DNA of 64,000 nt from Planctomycetota bacterium (GTDB lineage: Bacteria > Planctomycetota > UBA1135 > UBA2386). Made by a program: the position numbers and the translations under genes. The stretch spans positions 62,001 through 126,000 of the forward strand of contig JAEUHS010000033.1 in the NCBI GenBank assembly GCA_016794035.1, read 5' to 3'. This document shows, one piece after another, positions 47,224-56,008 of this stretch (positions are counted from its first letter, which is position 1; each line of letters starts with the position of its first letter). The notes beneath the pieces are model-generated. The model saw only the letters and a program-made list of their open reading frames with translations, ran no database searches and was not told where the DNA came from.

Positions 47224-50187
47224 TCAGCGACCGTTCGAGGTCAGCACGAAGGCCGCCCACATGGACGCCGGATCGCCAGCCTGCCGGCGATCCCGCTGTG
47301 CACCACGGAAGGCAGCGGCGAGGTCCTCGCGGTTCTGCCACAGCCGATCGTAGAAAGCCGCGAAGAAGCGCTCGGCGCCGACGTCGTCCACCTGCCATAG
47401 CGTCGTGATCGTGTGGCGCGCGCCGGCGGACAGCAGCGCCGCGTTGAGCCCCGTCAGGCCCTGTCCGAACGAACGCGCGCCCACGTTCGTGTTGCAGGCG
47501 GACAACACGATCAGCTCGCAGCTGCGCAGGTCGAGCGTCGCCAGCTCGGCCGCGGTGACGATCGACATCTCGCGTCCGCCGGGCTGAGGGTGGCGGTTGG
47601 CGCCCGCCAGCACGATGCCGGCCCGGGCCCGCCGCAGCGCTTCGAGGTCGCGCTCCTGCTCGCCGTGACGGCCGCCGGTTGTGCCCCACAGTGGCTCAGG
47701 CGTGACGAACGCATGCGTCGCGAGGTGAGCGTAGCGGACCTTCGGCAACAGGCCGTACAGGTAGTGCGCATTGGCGTGCGCGCCATCGCAGTTCCACACC
47801 TCGCCGTCCGGATGCGCGGCGCGAAACCGTCGCTCGACTTCGTCGCGCTCGCGCGCCGCCCCGGGCAGTCGGGGCCAGTGGACATCGGCGGCGAGGCCGA
47901 TCACGCGCGCCAGGCCCCGCGCTGCGTCGGCGGGAGGGGTGCCTGCGATCTGCGGCGGGTCGTCGAACGCGACATTGCCGAACGCCAGGAGCCGCGGGGC
48001 CGCGTTGCTCGCCGGCCGCGCGACCATCGCGAGTGGGCCGCTGACGTGACGCACGGCAGGCGGTTCGGTCCAGCCAGCGTCGACCAGCATCACTTCCCAC
48101 GGCACCGACGCGAGGGCGCCGTCGGCGGCGACCCACAGCGTGTCGAGGTCGCGCGGCAGCGCGTCGAACAGCGGCCGGAGACCGTCGCGCAGGCTCGCGA
48201 GATTCGGATCCTCGGCGGCAACCGGAGCGCCGTCGGTCGGATGGCGGCCGCGGTTGCCGCTGCTCGACGAGAGGCACCGGTCGCGCAGAGCCTGGCAGCC
48301 GAGCTGGAGCGCCCGCGCGGCGCCGAGATCGATGCGTCGCACGCCGGTGCCGGTGGCCACGAACGCCGCGTACCGCGCGCCGAGCTGCGGACCGGCAGCC
48401 GGCCCATCCTGCCAGCCGACGCGCTGGCGGTGGCCGGCCGTCAGCACCAGCGCCTCCCGCGGCGGCAGTGCCCGCACGGTGTCGGCGGCCCGCACAGGCG
48501 CCACCAGCCGCTGCACGCCCGGCAGCGCCAGCAGCCTCTCGACGAGGGTCTCGTCGTAGAGCAGGAACGCCTGCGGCGGCGGTTCGGATCGGTCGCCGTT
48601 CCAGCGCCGATCGATCGCCAGCGCGCGCATCAAGTCCTCGCCGCGGTCGTGCAGCAGCACGAACAGCAGCTGCTGCACGAGCCCGTCGTCGCCGGCGGCG
48701 GCGACCTCGTCCAGCAGGCGCACCCGTTCCTCGTGCAGGCTGCGCACCGCCGAGGCCAGCCCGAAGACGCGCTCGGCGTGCGCCGGGTCGGCGTCCGCCA
48801 GGAGCCGCTCGACGCGGTCGGCGAGCCACGCCCGCGTTGGCGCATCGGGTCCACCGAGCAGCAGGCGCAGCCGGCCAGCACCCTCGAGATGTCCGGCGAG
48901 GTCGCTCTCGAGCAGGCGTACGGCCGCCGGGCGTTGTCCGTCGGCCGCCAGGCTGTCCGCGAACGCCAGCGTGTCCGCTGCGCGGTCGATCATGCGCCGC
49001 AGCCCGACGCTGACCAGCGTCGACGTCTTCGGCAGCGCCGCCTCGGCCGCCCCGCGCAGTTCGCGCACGCGCTGCCACTCCTTGGCGGCGCCTCGGTGGT
49101 CACCACCCATCGCCCGCACACGCGCCAGGTGGGACGTCACGAAGTAGTGGTCCAGGGCGCCGTCCTCGCGGTCGCGCCACGTCTTGCGGAGGCGCTCGAG
49201 CTGCTCGACGCCGCGTTTCGTGGTGCCGCGCGCGGCCTCGACCAGCGCCAGCTCCAGCGCCACCGACTCGAGGGTGGCGGCGCCGAGGTGCTTCGTCGAG
49301 CCGTAGAGCCGTCGGAACAGCTCCGCGTCTGCTTCGAGGAAGCCGTCGACCACCAGTCGCGCGCAGGCGACGAGCACCGCGCCGGTCCGATCGTCCGGCA
49401 CGTCGCTCGCGTCGTCGTCCCAGCTCAGGAATGCCGCGAGCTCGTCCTGCCACGCCGCCAGCATGCTGCCGCGCCAAGGAGGTGGTTCGACTTCCGTGCT
49501 CACCGCGCCGAAGACCTGGTCGGCGGCGGTCGAGGCGGCTTGTGCACCCGCGCCGGTCAGGCGGGCGAGAGCCACAGCGTGGGAGGCGCGCCACATGGCC
49601 AGCTGGGTCGCCCGTTCGGAGCGCAGATGCGGCGCGTAGCGCGACGCGGGCGCCACGCGAACCAGGTACTCGCCGTGCAAGTCGGCGAAGTCGGCCAACC
49701 AGTCCCGCAGTGCTTGCCGCCCGGCCAGGAGCCGGCTGGCTGCCGCATGCTGGGCGCGGGCAGGCGCGAGTGCGCCGCGGTTGCTTGCCGCCGCGGCCTC
49801 GAGCGCGGCCGGCAACTCGGTGCCGACGAAGTCGGGGCGCGGCCGGGCGCGCGCCGGTGCGGCCGGCAACAGGGCTGCCCGCACCAACTGCTCACCGATC
49901 GCTGCGTCGCCGAGCATGACCGCGAGCGCGGCGACCGCCGGCGCGAGTTGGCGATCGGCGTCGCCCTTCGCGTCGGCGCGCCCGCGCGATTGCGTCCAGT
50001 CCTGCAGCCCACGCAGCGCCCGGCCGAGCCCCGCCTGGAGCGCCCGTTCGTGTACGACCGCGAATTCACGGTCGGCCGCGGCGACAGACGCATGCGGCCG
50101 ATAGGCGGCCGGTGGACCGGCCTGCGCGTGCGCCCACGGCGCGAGCACTAGGACCACTGCCTTGGCGACCAGACCCCTGTTCGTCAT
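47224..50187 (-). CDS. Exported CHAT-domain (caspase-like) protein
   Basis: The 987-residue product starts at ATG 50187 behind a strong GGAGG, with a signal peptide (LVAKAVVLVLAPWAHAQAG). The first two thirds are helical, with TPR-like character. The C-terminal domain has the CHAT hallmarks: the catalytic His in KVRYAHLATHAF (about residue 826) and the catalytic Cys in LRSCELIVLSACNTNVGA (about residue 896), followed by TTLWQVDD. CHAT proteins are caspase-family proteases, usually cytosolic and TPR-associated; export is unusual. No gasdermin-like neighbour is seen. Confidence 0.88.
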   Translation of the reverse strand: MTNRGLVAKAVVLVLAPWAHAQAGPPAAYRPHASVAAADREFAVVHERALQAGLGRALRGLQDWTQSRGRADAKGDADRQLAPAVAALAVMLGDAAIGEQLVRAALLPAAPARARPRPDFVGTELPAALEAAAASNRGALAPARAQHAAASRLLAGRQALRDWLADFADLHGEYLVRVAPASRYAPHLRSERATQLAMWRASHAVALARLTGAGAQAASTAADQVFGAVSTEVEPPPWRGSMLAAWQDELAAFLSWDDDASDVPDDRTGAVLVACARLVVDGFLEADAELFRRLYGSTKHLGAATLESVALELALVEAARGTTKRGVEQLERLRKTWRDREDGALDHYFVTSHLARVRAMGGDHRGAAKEWQRVRELRGAAEAALPKTSTLVSVGLRRMIDRAADTLAFADSLAADGQRPAAVRLLESDLAGHLEGAGRLRLLLGGPDAPTRAWLADRVERLLADADPAHAERVFGLASAVRSLHEERVRLLDEVAAAGDDGLVQQLLFVLLHDRGEDLMRALAIDRRWNGDRSEPPPQAFLLYDETLVERLLALPGVQRLVAPVRAADTVRALPPREALVLTAGHRQRVGWQDGPAAGPQLGARYAAFVATGTGVRRIDLGAARALQLGCQALRDRCLSSSSGNRGRHPTDGAPVAAEDPNLASLRDGLRPLFDALPRDLDTLWVAADGALASVPWEVMLVDAGWTEPPAVRHVSGPLAMVARPASNAAPRLLAFGNVAFDDPPQIAGTPPADAARGLARVIGLAADVHWPRLPGAARERDEVERRFRAAHPDGEVWNCDGAHANAHYLYGLLPKVRYAHLATHAFVTPEPLWGTTGGRHGEQERDLEALRRARAGIVLAGANRHPQPGGREMSIVTAAELATLDLRSCELIVLSACNTNVGARSFGQGLTGLNAALLSAGARHTITTLWQVDDVGAERFFAAFYDRLWQNREDLAAAFRGAQRDRRQAGDPASMWAAFVLTSNGR

Positions 50188-50535
50188 GCGGCCTCCGGGG
50201 GGCAGCAGCATAGCGGTCGCTCGTCGCGAATGCCCACCCGGTGTTCTGGCCCTCCGGCGACGGACCGAACAGGTGACGGCATCGCCGCCGGGATCACCCG
50301 CGCCTGCGCCGTCGCCGCGTGGCGACGGCGTCCGCACCTCGGTGCCAGCTCGGCAGCGGGTGATTCTGACGTGGGAGCGCCCGGGCCGCGTGGTGTTCGG
50401 GGGCATGTTGTCGGGGGTTGCAGGGCCGGGAATCATCGTGGTCGCGCGGTTCGGGGGGCCGGGCTGCAGTTCGTTCGTACTGTCCCCCCGTACTCCCATC
50501 TCGCGGCGCCGCCGCGATGTGTTAAGCATGGCGTC
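50188..50535. other. Spacer of about 350 bases with a perfect hairpin
   Basis: This divergent spacer precedes the CHAT gene and the flavin-reductase gene. It contains a perfect 9-bp stem with 4-base loop at 50308-50329 (GCCGTCGCC, GCGT, GGCGACGGC). Toward the right end it is G-rich on the plus strand (runs of five G). No reading frame with good codon use is seen. It should hold promoters for both genes. Confidence 0.5.
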
Positions 50536-51039
50536 GTGAGCAATTCCAGGAACAGTGACGACCCGACCCGCGCGGCGATCGGGCGCGGGCTCGGCCGGCT
50601 GCCGAGCGGCCTCTACGTGTTGACGGCCGGCCGCGGGGCCGCAGCGACCGGCATGCTCGCGTCGTGGGTGCAGCAGGTCGGGTTCGAGCCGCCGACCGTC
50701 GTCGTCGCGCTCAAGAAGGGGCGGCCGATCGAGGCGCTGGTGCGGGCCGAGGGCGCGTTCTGTCTGGCGGTGCTCGACGAGGCGTCGAAGGGGCTGCTCG
50801 GCCACTTCGCGCGCGGCTTCGAGCCCGGCGAGCCGGCGTTCGACGGCATCGACGTCGCGACCAGCTCGCTCGGGGTGCCCTACCCGACGGCCGCGCACGC
50901 CCACCTCGTCTGCAAGGTGCGAGCGATCGCCGACGACTGGAGCGACCACGCCGTCGTCTGCGGCGAGGTCGTCGGCGGCGCCGGCGCGCACGACCGCCAG
51001 CCGATGGTGCACGTGCGCAAGAACGGCTTCAGCTACTAG
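50536..51039 (+). CDS. Flavin reductase-like FMN-binding protein
   Basis: With a GTG start at 50536 the 167-residue product has the split-barrel flavin reductase layout: GRLPSGLYVLTAGRGAAATG, MLASWVQQVGFEPPTVVVAL, EGAFCLAVLDEASKGLLGHF and YPTAAHAHLVCKVRAIADDW. These enzymes reduce FMN with NAD(P)H or act as flavin-bound oxidoreductases. No clear ribosome-binding site precedes the start. The TAG stop lies in the first bases of the third copy of the 138-bp repeat. Confidence 0.85.
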   Translation: MSNSRNSDDPTRAAIGRGLGRLPSGLYVLTAGRGAAATGMLASWVQQVGFEPPTVVVALKKGRPIEALVRAEGAFCLAVLDEASKGLLGHFARGFEPGEPAFDGIDVATSSLGVPYPTAAHAHLVCKVRAIADDWSDHAVVCGEVVGGAGAHDRQPMVHVRKNGFSY

Positions 51040-51166
51040 GGAACGTGCGAGAAGGGCGACTCCGCCCATGCTGGAGCTGACGGCGCTGCGCGCCGCAGCT
51101 CAGCGGCGCGAAGCTGGGTCGCACCGACGTTCCATGCCTCGGGTCCCATGTCCGCACGGATGGAGT
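51032..51166 (+). repeat. Third, distant copy of the 138-bp intergenic repeat
   Basis: The unit runs GCTACTAGGGAACGTGCG to GGATGGAGTGC and is 135 bases long. It shares the hairpin (51074-51101) and nearly the whole second half with the units at 10985 and 11123. At 51167 it is followed by GCTGCCAAGGAACGTGCG, the start of a truncated next unit. As at 10985, the first bases form the stop codon of the upstream gene. Confidence 0.85.
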
Positions 51167-51263
51167 GCTGCCAAGGAACGTGCGAGCGTGTAGGTGAAAC
51201 AACCAGCGTCCCGGACCACCCGCAACCCACTGCCCCCACGATCCGCCTCGCCCGCCACCGCGT

Positions 51264-51320
51264 CACGCGCACGACCTTCGTGGGATCGATGACCCCCGCA
51301 GCGAGCAGGCCGACGTACGT
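51264..51320 (-). pseudogene. GroEL C-terminal scrap
   Basis: The minus-strand reading contains TYVGLLAAGVIDPTKVVRV. GVIDPTKVVR is a hallmark of the GroEL chaperonin C-terminal region. The following codons (TRWRARRIVG) no longer match, and nothing chaperonin-like precedes. It sits between the repeat element and the FHA-Lon gene. Confidence 0.6.
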
Positions 51321-51379
51321 CCGGCCGCGGCGCACGGGCTCGTGCGGACCTGGCAGTCACCCGCCAAAGCCGTCGCACC

Positions 51380-53770
51380 TCACTTGGTCGGGCGCGCGCC
51401 GGCGAGATCGCTCCAGAACGCCGACTCCCAGTAGGCCTCGAGCGCCGACAGCTTGTCCTCGTCGTTGCCCTCGCGCTGGGCGACGCCGAGTTGGTAGGCG
51501 TAGCGGGCGGCCATGGGCACGAAACCGACCGTGCGTTTGGCCTTGGCCGCAGCCTCGCGCGCGAGCTGGCGGGCGAGGTCCAACTGCGCCGACAGTGCCT
51601 TGCGGTTCGTCAGCGTCAACGTGCCCTGAGCGTCCTGCTGGCCGCCGAGCGAGTAGTACTTGTTGATCAGCGACGCACCCTTGAGGAACGCCATCGACCC
51701 GGCGGCGAGCCGCAGCAGGTTCGTCTCGTGCTTCTTGCCCTCGATGCCCTCGGCGAGTCGAACGGCGCGCAAGGCCAGCAGGTAGTCCAGGTCGTTCTGC
51801 GCCAGCCGGTTCTGCGCCGTGGCCTTGTCGATACCGGCCTCGCGCGCGATGTCGTCGATCGTCAGCGACTCGAGGTATGCGAGCACGGCACCCGCCGCCG
51901 AACCGTAGGCCTTCGCCGCCTTGCCGATCACCGCGGAGTCGATGGGCGCCGTCTGCCCCTCTTCGTTGCCGAAGTCCTGTTGGTCGCGGGCGACGTCGAG
52001 CATCGTCCGTGCGACGCCGAAGTACCGCAGCGCGTTGAACAGGCTCTCACCGAGCTGCGTGCCCTGCTTCTCGTCGAGCTGCTTGTCCTTCGTGGCGTCG
52101 AGGATCGCCTTCGCCTGCGCGAAGGCGGAATCGCCGAGCGACGTCAGCGACTCGCCCACGACGAGCGCGTGGAACGCGCGCAGCGTGTTGATCTGGCCGC
52201 CGCCGGTCGTGCGCTTGGCCTTGATCTCGACTTCGGCCATGAAGGCCTCGAGCTGCCCTTTGACGGTCGCGGCGGCCTCGACCTGGGCGACGAGGTCCTG
52301 GATGTCCTGCTGTTGCGCCGACTTCATGAAGCGCGCCGCGTCCTTCGTCATGCCGGCGAGAACGGCCGCTTCCACGTAACCGTCGTAGGAGGAAGCCAGG
52401 AAGTCGCTGCGTTCGAACTCCTGCGCCTTCTTGAACGCCGCATCGGCCTGCTGCGCGAGCGGCATGATCGTGTTCTTCAACTCGTCGTTGCCACCCCGCG
52501 CGAGGCTGCCGAGATTCGCGACTTCGCTGTCGAGACGGGCCTTCCACGCTTGGTTCTTGGCGCGCAGACGCGCCGAGGTGTCGCTGTCGAGTTCCATCTC
52601 GCCCTCGGCGACGGGGGCCGGACGCGCGAGGTCGTTGCCGGTGAGGAACTTGTAGCCCTCGAAGACATCGTGGATCTCCACGACCTCGAGCCCGAACTCC
52701 TTGCCGGCGTCGAACAGGTCGACGGTGCGGCCCGTGCGCAGATCCTGGTGGTTGCGGGCGCCCATCGGGAAGCCGAACCGCTTGATGCCGGCCTTCGCCG
52801 CTCCCTCCATCTTCTGCACGATGCCGCCGACGGGTCCCGCAGAGCCATCCGGGTTGATCGTGCCGGTCATCGTGGTGTCCTCGCGCAGCGCCTGGCCGCG
52901 CAGCAACGCCACCATCGTCGCAGTCATCAACATGCCCGCCGACGGGCCGTCGATGTGTCCGCCGGTGCGCACGAGGAATTCGTAGTCGGTCAGGCTCTGA
53001 CCCGTCACCTGGCTCGCGCTGAATGCCGCCAGCCACGTGGCGGTGCGCCACTGGTTGCCGGCACCGCCGGCGAACTCCTCCATGACGCCGACGCTCGGGC
53101 CTTCCTTCGTGTTCGGCGAGATGCGGACCGTCGTCGGCGAAGTGCCGCCGCTCGCCTGCGGACCGGTCGGACCGCGGAACCAAACCGCCTTCACGGTCGC
53201 TTCGCGCGGGGCCTTCAGCGACAGCTTCGCCGGAGCACCGGCCCCGGTGCCGCCGTCCCTGCTCGCCTTCGCTTCACCGCCGCCCCTGAAGAACAGGAAC
53301 GCCGCGGCCGCCAACACGAGCACGCCGGCGACGAGCCCGACCGTCTGCTTGCTGGCCACGGCCACCCTCCCGGAGACGCGCACCGCAGAGGGCAGCGTCT
53401 GGATCGCAGTGTCTCTCGTGTGCCCACCCGGAGCGACCATGCTCCTCGTGCTACCGTTCGCGTCGACCGGGCCCTTCACCTGCAAGAGTTCGATCGACCC
53501 GTTGCCGATCTTGAACTGCACACCGGGCGTCATGCGCTCCTCCGTCACCCTGCGGCTGCCGATCCACGTCCCGTTGGTGCTGCCGGCGTCCCGCAAGACG
53601 ACCTTGCCGTCCACGAAGTCGATCTCCGCGTGACGCGCCGAAGCACCGGAGTCGTGCATTGCGATGTCGCCGGTCTCGCGCCCCACGACGAGATGGCCCT
53701 GGTCGAACTCGTGATCGGCGGGAGCCTGCTTCTCGCGGCGGATACGCAGGACGAACGACGGCTTGGTCAT
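51380..53770 (-). CDS. FHA domain-transmembrane-Lon-like (S16) serine protease fusion
   Basis: The 796-residue product starts at ATG 53770. Residues 1-100 form an FHA phosphothreonine-binding domain (HLVVGRETGDIAMHDSGASA then RHAEI, DAGSTNGTWI). A transmembrane helix spans about 143-161. Residues about 185-370 match the Lon proteolytic domain: GGHIDGPSAGMLMTATMVAL with Ser277, MTGTINPDGSAGPVGGIVQK with Lys320, then AGIKRFGFP. The Ser-Lys spacing of 43 equals that of E. coli Lon S679-K722. A 420-residue helical C-terminal region follows. No AAA+ ATPase domain is present. Confidence 0.9.
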   Translation of the reverse strand: MTKPSFVLRIRREKQAPADHEFDQGHLVVGRETGDIAMHDSGASARHAEIDFVDGKVVLRDAGSTNGTWIGSRRVTEERMTPGVQFKIGNGSIELLQVKGPVDANGSTRSMVAPGGHTRDTAIQTLPSAVRVSGRVAVASKQTVGLVAGVLVLAAAAFLFFRGGGEAKASRDGGTGAGAPAKLSLKAPREATVKAVWFRGPTGPQASGGTSPTTVRISPNTKEGPSVGVMEEFAGGAGNQWRTATWLAAFSASQVTGQSLTDYEFLVRTGGHIDGPSAGMLMTATMVALLRGQALREDTTMTGTINPDGSAGPVGGIVQKMEGAAKAGIKRFGFPMGARNHQDLRTGRTVDLFDAGKEFGLEVVEIHDVFEGYKFLTGNDLARPAPVAEGEMELDSDTSARLRAKNQAWKARLDSEVANLGSLARGGNDELKNTIMPLAQQADAAFKKAQEFERSDFLASSYDGYVEAAVLAGMTKDAARFMKSAQQQDIQDLVAQVEAAATVKGQLEAFMAEVEIKAKRTTGGGQINTLRAFHALVVGESLTSLGDSAFAQAKAILDATKDKQLDEKQGTQLGESLFNALRYFGVARTMLDVARDQQDFGNEEGQTAPIDSAVIGKAAKAYGSAAGAVLAYLESLTIDDIAREAGIDKATAQNRLAQNDLDYLLALRAVRLAEGIEGKKHETNLLRLAAGSMAFLKGASLINKYYSLGGQQDAQGTLTLTNRKALSAQLDLARQLAREAAAKAKRTVGFVPMAARYAYQLGVAQREGNDEDKLSALEAYWESAFWSDLAGARPTK

Positions 53771-54077
53771 GGGAGCGCGTGGATCGAAGTGGATGACGCC
53801 CGCGGCCACCCCGCGTCTTCCAGCCGGTCGCTCGGCGGGGACGCGAGCCATGTGGCCCCAGGCGCACGGCAGCGTGGACTCCGTGGGCCAGACGCTCAAG
53901 TGGACCTAGTGCGGTCGCCATCACGGGCATTCGAGCGCGGGCACGCACTCGGAGCTGCCCGAGTACGCAGAACGGCGCGTTCGCAGTCGCGTGACGGCGT
54001 TCCATCATGGCGGTGCATCGTCCAGAGGTCGCCGCCCTCGGCACGTCGCGAGTCATGACTCGGCGAAGGATGTCCCC

Positions 54078-55964
54078 ATGACCGTCCTCCCCCACCCGCC
54101 CCTCAGGTTGCTCGCCGTCCTGTTCCTGCCTTTGGCGTGGCTCACCATGGCCACCGCCCAGGTTCCGTTGCCCAAACCGCCGAAACTGCCGCCGCTGCGG
54201 AAGACGCCGGTGGAACAACCCGCCGCGACACACCCGTTCGCCGGCACGTTCGCCAACGCCAGCATCGTGCTCGCACTGGGCTGGGACGAAGCGGCGCAGC
54301 GATACAGCGGCACGCTGACGTACGCGGGCGAGTCCATGCCCTGCTCCGGCAGCGAACAGGGTGGCAGGCTCGTCGGAACCTACGTCGACGAAGGCGAAAC
54401 CTGGGATTTCACGGTCGAGGCGCAGGGCGCGACGTTCGTCCTGACCAGCGACGGCGAACGCCACGAACTGGCACGACGCGATCGCCCGACCCCGCCGGCA
54501 ACGGCCGCCGCGACGGGTGGCGTCGGCATCCTGTTCCAGCCGGACGAGAACGGTCGCTTCGTGGTGGCGCAACTGACCCCCGGCGGCCCCGCCGAGGCCT
54601 GCAAGGTCCCCGTCGGTGGGATCCTGCGCGCCGTCGACGACAAGCGCGTCGACGGCCTGTCGCTGGAGCAGGTGCGCGACCTCGTCATGGGCCCGGTCGG
54701 CACGATGGTCGTGTTGACGATCGAGACCGAGGGGCGGTCGACCCCCATCGTGCTGCAACGCGCCGCGCTGGATCCGAACGCCGCCACGCGCGGCCCGCGC
54801 CCGACCCCGGGCGATGCACCGCCTGGCCTGCCGGCGCCGAACGGCACGGCCGGCGCCTACCCCGACTGGCTGCAGCCGGGGGTGCGCGTCACGTACTACG
54901 GGGGCAGCGCTTCGCTGCCGGGCGTTCGCAGCCAGCTCGTCGAGCACGCCGAGGGCGGTTGGGTGGACAGCAGCGGCCGGCGCTACCGCGAGGAGGAGGT
55001 GATGGGCACCGGTGGTGCGGGGCTCACGCAGTACGACTTCGTCAACGTCACGCGCGACTGCCTGGCGGCGTCGATGACGATGTTCGTGTTCGCCGGCGCC
55101 CAGCTCGAGACCGTCTCCCGCACGCTGACGCAGGGTGTCGTCGGTGATCCGAACGGGTTCACCGATGTCTGGCTGCCACCTGCGCGCCTGCGCGCGATGG
55201 AGGAACGGCAGAGCCCCGGCCTGACCATCCTGCGGCTGCAGTACCCGCTCGGTGGCCGCACCTACGACGCCGTCACGACGCAGACCACCTCGCAGACCGG
55301 CTACACGCGATACACCTACGATCTCGAGTCCGGGCTGCTGCTCGCGTACTCGAGCAGTTCCGTCGGTTCGCCCGTCGTGACGCCGCTCGGCGACACGTCG
55401 ACGACCGGCAGCGGGTCCACGACGATCACGACCGTGCAGCTGCGCAACGTGCGCGCCGTGCAGGTGCCGTGGGCCGGTCAGCGTCCGCCACGATGGCTGC
55501 AGCCGGGTCGGCTGGTGCACCTCGCCGGCACCTACGCGACCAGCCTCGGCGGCGAGCTGGCGGCGGCACCGTTCCGCTTCGACGCGCAGATCACCGTCGA
55601 CCACCGCGTCGGCGACTGCCTGATCGCGAAGCTGGCGACGCGGCTCGACTTCGGCAACGGCATGGGCCAGGACGCGGAGAGCCTGCAGGTCTACGGCCCG
55701 GCATCGATCGGCAGCCTGTTCCTCGATCCGTCGTGTGTGCAGCGCATGCAGCCGGGTCAGGTCCTGGACCAGGACCCGTTGACGGGCTGGCAGGTGACCT
55801 TCGCCGGCAGCGACGGCCGCTACGCGACGATCTTCGAACAGGGCTCGCTCGAGCAGCAGAGCTACACCTACGACCTGCAGAACGGCGCACTCGTGGCGAC
55901 GTCGATGCGCCAACAGGTCGGCCCCGCGACGAACCTGCTCGACCTGCAGTTGCAGGGCAACTGA
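54078..55964 (+). CDS. Secreted PDZ-domain protein
   Basis: The start at 54078 is supported by AAGGA at 8-base spacing and a signal peptide (LRLLAVLFLPLAWLTMATAQ). In the 628-residue product, residues about 145-225 form a PDZ domain (GVGILFQPDENGRFVVAQLT, ACKVPVGGILRAVDDKRVDG). The remainder is beta-rich with Thr/Ser repeats (GYTRYTYDLESGLLLAYSSS, QQSYTYDLQNGALVATSM), which may be a duplicated beta domain. No protease triad is seen. Probably a periplasmic or surface scaffold. Confidence 0.8.
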   Translation: MTVLPHPPLRLLAVLFLPLAWLTMATAQVPLPKPPKLPPLRKTPVEQPAATHPFAGTFANASIVLALGWDEAAQRYSGTLTYAGESMPCSGSEQGGRLVGTYVDEGETWDFTVEAQGATFVLTSDGERHELARRDRPTPPATAAATGGVGILFQPDENGRFVVAQLTPGGPAEACKVPVGGILRAVDDKRVDGLSLEQVRDLVMGPVGTMVVLTIETEGRSTPIVLQRAALDPNAATRGPRPTPGDAPPGLPAPNGTAGAYPDWLQPGVRVTYYGGSASLPGVRSQLVEHAEGGWVDSSGRRYREEEVMGTGGAGLTQYDFVNVTRDCLAASMTMFVFAGAQLETVSRTLTQGVVGDPNGFTDVWLPPARLRAMEERQSPGLTILRLQYPLGGRTYDAVTTQTTSQTGYTRYTYDLESGLLLAYSSSSVGSPVVTPLGDTSTTGSGSTTITTVQLRNVRAVQVPWAGQRPPRWLQPGRLVHLAGTYATSLGGELAAAPFRFDAQITVDHRVGDCLIAKLATRLDFGNGMGQDAESLQVYGPASIGSLFLDPSCVQRMQPGQVLDQDPLTGWQVTFAGSDGRYATIFEQGSLEQQSYTYDLQNGALVATSMRQQVGPATNLLDLQLQGN

Positions 55965-56008
55965 GGCGCCATCGCTCGCCTTGTCCCCGGTGGTTGGAGG
56001 CCATTCCG

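Noticed and set aside
47224-51039. CHAT protein and neighbours as a caspase-gasdermin style defence island
   Set aside because: No gasdermin-like pore protein or other effector is adjacent, and the CHAT protein appears exported.
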